A DNA stretch of 40,338 nt from Cryobacterium flavum (GTDB lineage Bacteria; Actinomycetota; Actinomycetes; Actinomycetales; Microbacteriaceae), in the NCBI RefSeq assembly GCF_900103805.1, contig NZ_FNIB01000020.1, forward strand, positions 1-40,338. The letters run 5' to 3'. A program made the translations under genes and the position numbers. The notes below the pieces were generated by a model. The model was not told the DNA's origin. It saw only the letters and a list, made by a program, of their open reading frames with translations, and did no database searches. This document shows, piece after piece, positions 40,133 through 40,338 of the stretch (positions are counted from its first letter, which is position 1; the number at the start of each line of letters is the position of its first letter).

Positions 40133-40338
40133 TCAGGTCATCGGGGTCACGCCCTTCCCGGCGAGGGCCTGCGTGAGGCGGATGGAGTCGCCCGAGGTTT
40201 GGCAGACGTGAGCGTGGTGCAGGAGCCGGTCAACGGTCGCCGTCGCGAGGGTTTTCGGCATGAGCTCGTCGAATCCGGCGGGGTGAAGATTTGAGCTGAC
40301 CGCGATGGATCGCTTTTCATAGGCGGCGTCGACGAGGC
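40133..40338 (-). CDS. istB: IstB-like ATP-binding protein of an IS21-family element, C-terminal part
   Basis: The minus-strand frame entering from the right edge reads LVDAAYEKRSIAVSSNLHPA, then GFDELMPKTLATATVDRLLH and HAHVCQTSGDSIRLTQALAG, ending in TGA at 40133-40135. This is the conserved C-terminus of IstB/IS21 helper ATPases (AAA+ proteins that assist the IstA transposase). The N-terminal part with Walker motifs lies outside the window, so intactness cannot be judged. Confidence 0.9.
   Translation of the reverse strand, partial: LVDAAYEKRSIAVSSNLHPAGFDELMPKTLATATVDRLLHHAHVCQTSGDSIRLTQALAGKGVTPMT

Noticed and set aside
1..40338. CRISPR arrays, tRNA and rRNA genes, riboswitches.
   Set aside because: No regularly spaced direct repeats of CRISPR type, no tRNA-like cloverleaf and no conserved rRNA or riboswitch core was noticed on reading both strands; a covariance-model scan would be decisive.

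Overview
The window is high-GC DNA from an actinobacterium, most likely a member of the Microbacteriaceae. That is an inference from the base composition, frequent GTG starts, many 4-bp ATGA/GTGA gene overlaps and the recognisable protein families; no rRNA or tRNA gene is present to settle it. The window begins and ends in mobile-element debris: a serine-recombinase fragment on the left, and the end of an IS21-type element with its istB gene on the right.

Region 1 (about 1.0-7.7 kb) is an import and hydrolysis module for a small organophosphate or phosphonate-like compound. It holds a GntR/UTRA repressor, a HAD phosphatase, a lipoprotein binding protein, two permeases, an ATPase and an alkaline-phosphatase-superfamily phosphodiesterase, the last four tightly coupled. 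A perfect GGTCTAGACC palindrome (HutC/DasR type operator) lies between the two divergent promoters.

Region 2 (8.6-9.4 kb) is an ECF sigma factor followed by a small, possibly truncated, membrane protein.

Region 3 (9.87-26.5 kb) is the most striking part: twelve genes on one strand, mostly overlapping. The order is pstC, pstA, a membrane-anchored PstS-like protein, an 892-residue second PstS-like protein, a third secreted PstS-like protein, a WxL-like wall protein, a DUF916 (WxL-interacting) membrane protein, a Pro-Thr-repeat membrane protein, a sortase-fold protein whose catalytic His, Cys and probably Arg are all replaced, pstB, a PASTA Ser/Thr kinase with a changed catalytic loop, and a MltB-like lytic transglycosylase. 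I read this as a cell-surface assembly built on a phosphate-type ABC transporter, with wall-binding, signalling and wall-opening parts. Stem-loops after the fourth, fifth and sixth genes could grade expression.

Region 4 (26.5-28 kb) is a graveyard of transposase remnants (Tn3, IS256 and probably IS481 type) around a small lipoprotein gene.

Region 5 (28-39.97 kb) is accessory: an MFS transporter with a divergent MerR regulator, a second MFS transporter divergent from a GlxA-type AraC regulator, a Nudix hydrolase plus LOG-family pair, a DUF2332 protein, two uncharacterised proteins, and a sensor kinase-response regulator-glycosyltransferase operon. A roughly 25-bp imperfect palindrome occurs up to six times here, always between genes and in one orientation, giving a cassette-like layout.
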